Part shown: positions 61,942-64,000 of the stretch, in pieces
Numbering within the stretch: the stretch's first letter is position 1
Layout of the letters: every line of letters begins with the position of its first letter
The notes under the pieces: generated by a model
Told to the model about the DNA's origin: nothing
Seen by the model: the letters and a program-made list of their open reading frames with translations, nothing else
Databases searched by the model: none
Source: MVYY01 sp012517575
Lineage (GTDB): Bacteria > Bacteroidota > Bacteroidia > Bacteroidales > Paludibacteraceae
Assembly (NCBI GenBank): GCA_031629035.1
Contig: JAVLUG010000013.1
Span: 30,534 to 94,533 of the forward strand
Length of the DNA: 64,000 nucleotides
Direction of reading: 5' to 3'
Program-made: the position numbers and the translations under genes

Positions 61942-63720
61942 ATGAAGTGGAATGAAATTTATTTAAAAGTGATAGCATGGCGCGAAAAACATATCAAAGA
62001 GCGCCAGTTTATCCTGATTTTAAGCTTTCTGACAGGAATTTTTGCTGCTTTGGCTGCATTTCTTCTGAAGTTTGCTATTCATTCTGTTCAGTCGTTGGTA
62101 ACAGAAAGCTTCAACAGAGAAAGCCTCAATTATCTTTATTTAATCACACCGGCAGTCGGGATTATTATTACTTCGTTGTTTGTCAGACATCTGGTGAAAG
62201 ATGATATCAGTCATGGTGTAACCCGAATTTTGTATGCCATCTCACAACGCAAAAGCATCATCAAACTGCACAATGTGTGGACGTCGATGGTTGGCAGTTC
62301 CATTACCATTGGATTTGGAGGTTCGGTGGGAGCAGAAGCGCCCATTGTTTTGACCGGCTCGGCAATTGGTTCCAATCTGGGAAAGTTTTTCAAGATGGAT
62401 CAAAAAACCATGATGCTGCTTATCGGTTGCGGTGCTGCCGGAGCTATTGCAGGCATTTTTAAAGCTCCCATTGCCGGATTGGTTTTTACACTGGAAGTTC
62501 TGATGCTCGACATGACCATGACTTCCATTGTTCCCTTGCTTATTTCGTCGGTTACGGCTACATCGGTTACATACATTTTGACAGGAAACGAATTCATGTT
62601 TCAGTTTACACATTACGAACCTTTTGCAGTTGACAGAATTCCCTATTTGTTGATTTTGGGTGTAGTTTGCGGGCTCGTATCGTTATACTTTACTCGAGGT
62701 ATGAACTGGTTGGAGAATTTTTATCAAAAGTTTGAAAATCCCTACACCAAATGGGCTATTGGTGGAAGTATGCTGAGCATTTTGATTTTCCTTTTTCCTC
62801 CTCTGTATGGCGAAGGTTACGATACCATTGCTTCTTTATTGAATGGCGATATTTCTTCTGTAGTCAAACAAAGTTTTTTTCTCGGTTCGGAAAACAAACC
62901 TGTTGTTTTGCTTACCTATCTGGTGCTGATTATTATATTTAAAATTTTTGCAACGGCTTCCACCACAAGCGCCGGCGGTGTAGGCGGTATTTTTGCTCCT
63001 TCGCTCTTTGTGGGCTGTATCACCGGATTTGTTACGGCCGAAATTCTCAACCTGATAGGTTTAGATATGCCGATAGAAAATTTTGCATTGGCCGGCATGG
63101 CAGGGCTGATGTCGGGCGTCATGCATGCTCCGCTTACCGGCATTTTTTTAATTGCCGAGCTCACGGGCAGTTATTATTTGTTTATGACGCTGATTATTGT
63201 TTCCACCATTTCGTATCTCACCATTATTCTTTTCGAACCTCACAGCCTGTATGCCATGCGACTGGCTCAAAAAGGCGAATTGATAACACATAACAAAGAC
63301 AAGGCGGTTTTGACTTTGCTGAAAATGGAAAATGTAATAGAAACTAACCTGAACGTATTGGAACCGGATATGAAACTGGGTGAAGTGGTGAAAATAATTT
63401 CGCACTCGAAACGAAATGTGTTTCCGGTAGTAGATCCGAATAATGGAGTTCTTTTGGGTGTTTTAACACTCGACGAAATAAGAAATATCATGTTCAGACC
63501 TGAATTGTACCAGCGTTTTACGGTACGTCAGCTTATGATTTCACCTCCCGCCATTCTCAATGTGAACATGCCTATGGAAAAGGTCATGCAGATTTTTGAA
63601 GATACGGGGGCATGGAATCTTCCCGTAGTGGATGACGAAAAACATTATATCGGATTTGTTTCAAAATCGACCATTTTCAATTCTTATCGGCACGTGCTGG
63701 TTCATTTTTCCGATGAGTAA
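61942..63720 (+). CDS. CLC-family anion transporter with C-terminal CBS pair
   Basis: About ten membrane helices form a CLC core. The gating Glu is Glu132 in GGSVGAEAPIV, and the second pore segment is GIFKAPIAGLVFTLEVL. The usual inner proton Glu aligns with Val186, and the first Ser segment (GSGIP in E. coli) reads ISHGV. The C-terminal 150 residues form two CBS domains (KRNVFPVVDPNNG and AWNLPVVDDEKHY), which often bind nucleotides. It moves chloride or a related anion through the inner membrane. Whether it is a proton-coupled exchanger or a channel is uncertain. Confidence 0.88.
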   Translation: MKWNEIYLKVIAWREKHIKERQFILILSFLTGIFAALAAFLLKFAIHSVQSLVTESFNRESLNYLYLITPAVGIIITSLFVRHLVKDDISHGVTRILYAISQRKSIIKLHNVWTSMVGSSITIGFGGSVGAEAPIVLTGSAIGSNLGKFFKMDQKTMMLLIGCGAAGAIAGIFKAPIAGLVFTLEVLMLDMTMTSIVPLLISSVTATSVTYILTGNEFMFQFTHYEPFAVDRIPYLLILGVVCGLVSLYFTRGMNWLENFYQKFENPYTKWAIGGSMLSILIFLFPPLYGEGYDTIASLLNGDISSVVKQSFFLGSENKPVVLLTYLVLIIIFKIFATASTTSAGGVGGIFAPSLFVGCITGFVTAEILNLIGLDMPIENFALAGMAGLMSGVMHAPLTGIFLIAELTGSYYLFMTLIIVSTISYLTIILFEPHSLYAMRLAQKGELITHNKDKAVLTLLKMENVIETNLNVLEPDMKLGEVVKIISHSKRNVFPVVDPNNGVLLGVLTLDEIRNIMFRPELYQRFTVRQLMISPPAILNVNMPMEKVMQIFEDTGAWNLPVVDDEKHYIGFVSKSTIFNSYRHVLVHFSDE

Positions 63721-64000
63721 CCGAATAATTTTTATCCCAGATTCAGCATTAGAAAAAACACGGTTAAAACTAATGTTAAATCAGTTTATAAAGTTCAGAA
63801 TTTAGCCTAATTGTTTATAATGAATAAGTTAACGTGAGTTCGATAGATAAATATGAATATAATACAAGCAATTATAAATAGTCGTTCCTTAAATTTATTC
63901 TATTCGACTAAATATCAATAAAATAGTTATAAAAAAGTTTGTTTATATTTGCAGGAATGAGTATCTTTACAGTATAAAATACTGCAAATTATGATAGGAA
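63721..64000. other. Right-end intergenic stretch with a -7 element and short palindrome
   Basis: TATATTTG (63944-63951) fits the -7 element, and CAGTAT-AAA-ATACTG (63970-63984) is a short palindrome just downstream, as for a promoter with an operator. An ATG at 63991 may start a gene beyond the window. Nothing else was recognised. Confidence 0.35.

Overview
The window is AT-rich DNA from a Gram-negative member of the Bacteroidota, most likely order Bacteroidales. The evidence is a SusC/SusD pair, a hybrid two-component regulator, a fused LpxC-FabZ protein, a DUF2027-Smr protein, and repeated matches to the Bacteroidota promoter (TTTG, about 19 nt, TAnnTTTG). No rRNA, tRNA, IS element or CRISPR array was seen.

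Bases 1-20131 are a polysaccharide utilization locus on the minus strand. In transcription order it holds SusC, SusD, a GH43 lipoprotein, a serine-type sulfatase, a GH31 enzyme, a hybrid two-component sensor/regulator, then a second enzyme group: GH2, a sialidase-fold protein resembling GH93 exo-arabinanases, a second GH43, and a clan GH-A hydrolase fused in frame to an aldose 1-epimerase (cut by the window edge). The set suggests an arabinose-containing, possibly sulfated glycan. The substrate is inferred, not shown.

Bases 20800-24900 hold a FadL-type outer-membrane protein, an aromatic-rich exported protein with a Ser/Gly/Arg tail, and prmA. From 24945 to 27856 lies a four-subunit 2-oxoacid:ferredoxin oxidoreductase. 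Then come an exported esterase, a CYTH phosphatase, an AddB-like Fe-S nuclease, and the dxs-trkA-trkH cluster.

Bases 37580-44100 carry the branched-chain amino acid operon ilvD-ilvB-ilvN-thioesterase-ilvC. It is preceded by a complete attenuator: promoter, a 21-residue leader peptide with the run GIVVLLLV, an antiterminator and an intrinsic terminator. This is the most striking regulatory element in the window.

The remainder is housekeeping: thrS; tcdA and a topoisomerase IV A subunit; the lipid A set lpxD, lpxC-fabZ, lpxA with glnS; an HD phosphohydrolase and pepD; a surface lipoprotein; a DUF2027-Smr protein; queA; and a CLC-type anion transporter with CBS domains. Several start codons were moved inward because a signal peptide, a family N-terminus or a promoter -7 element excludes the longest frame.
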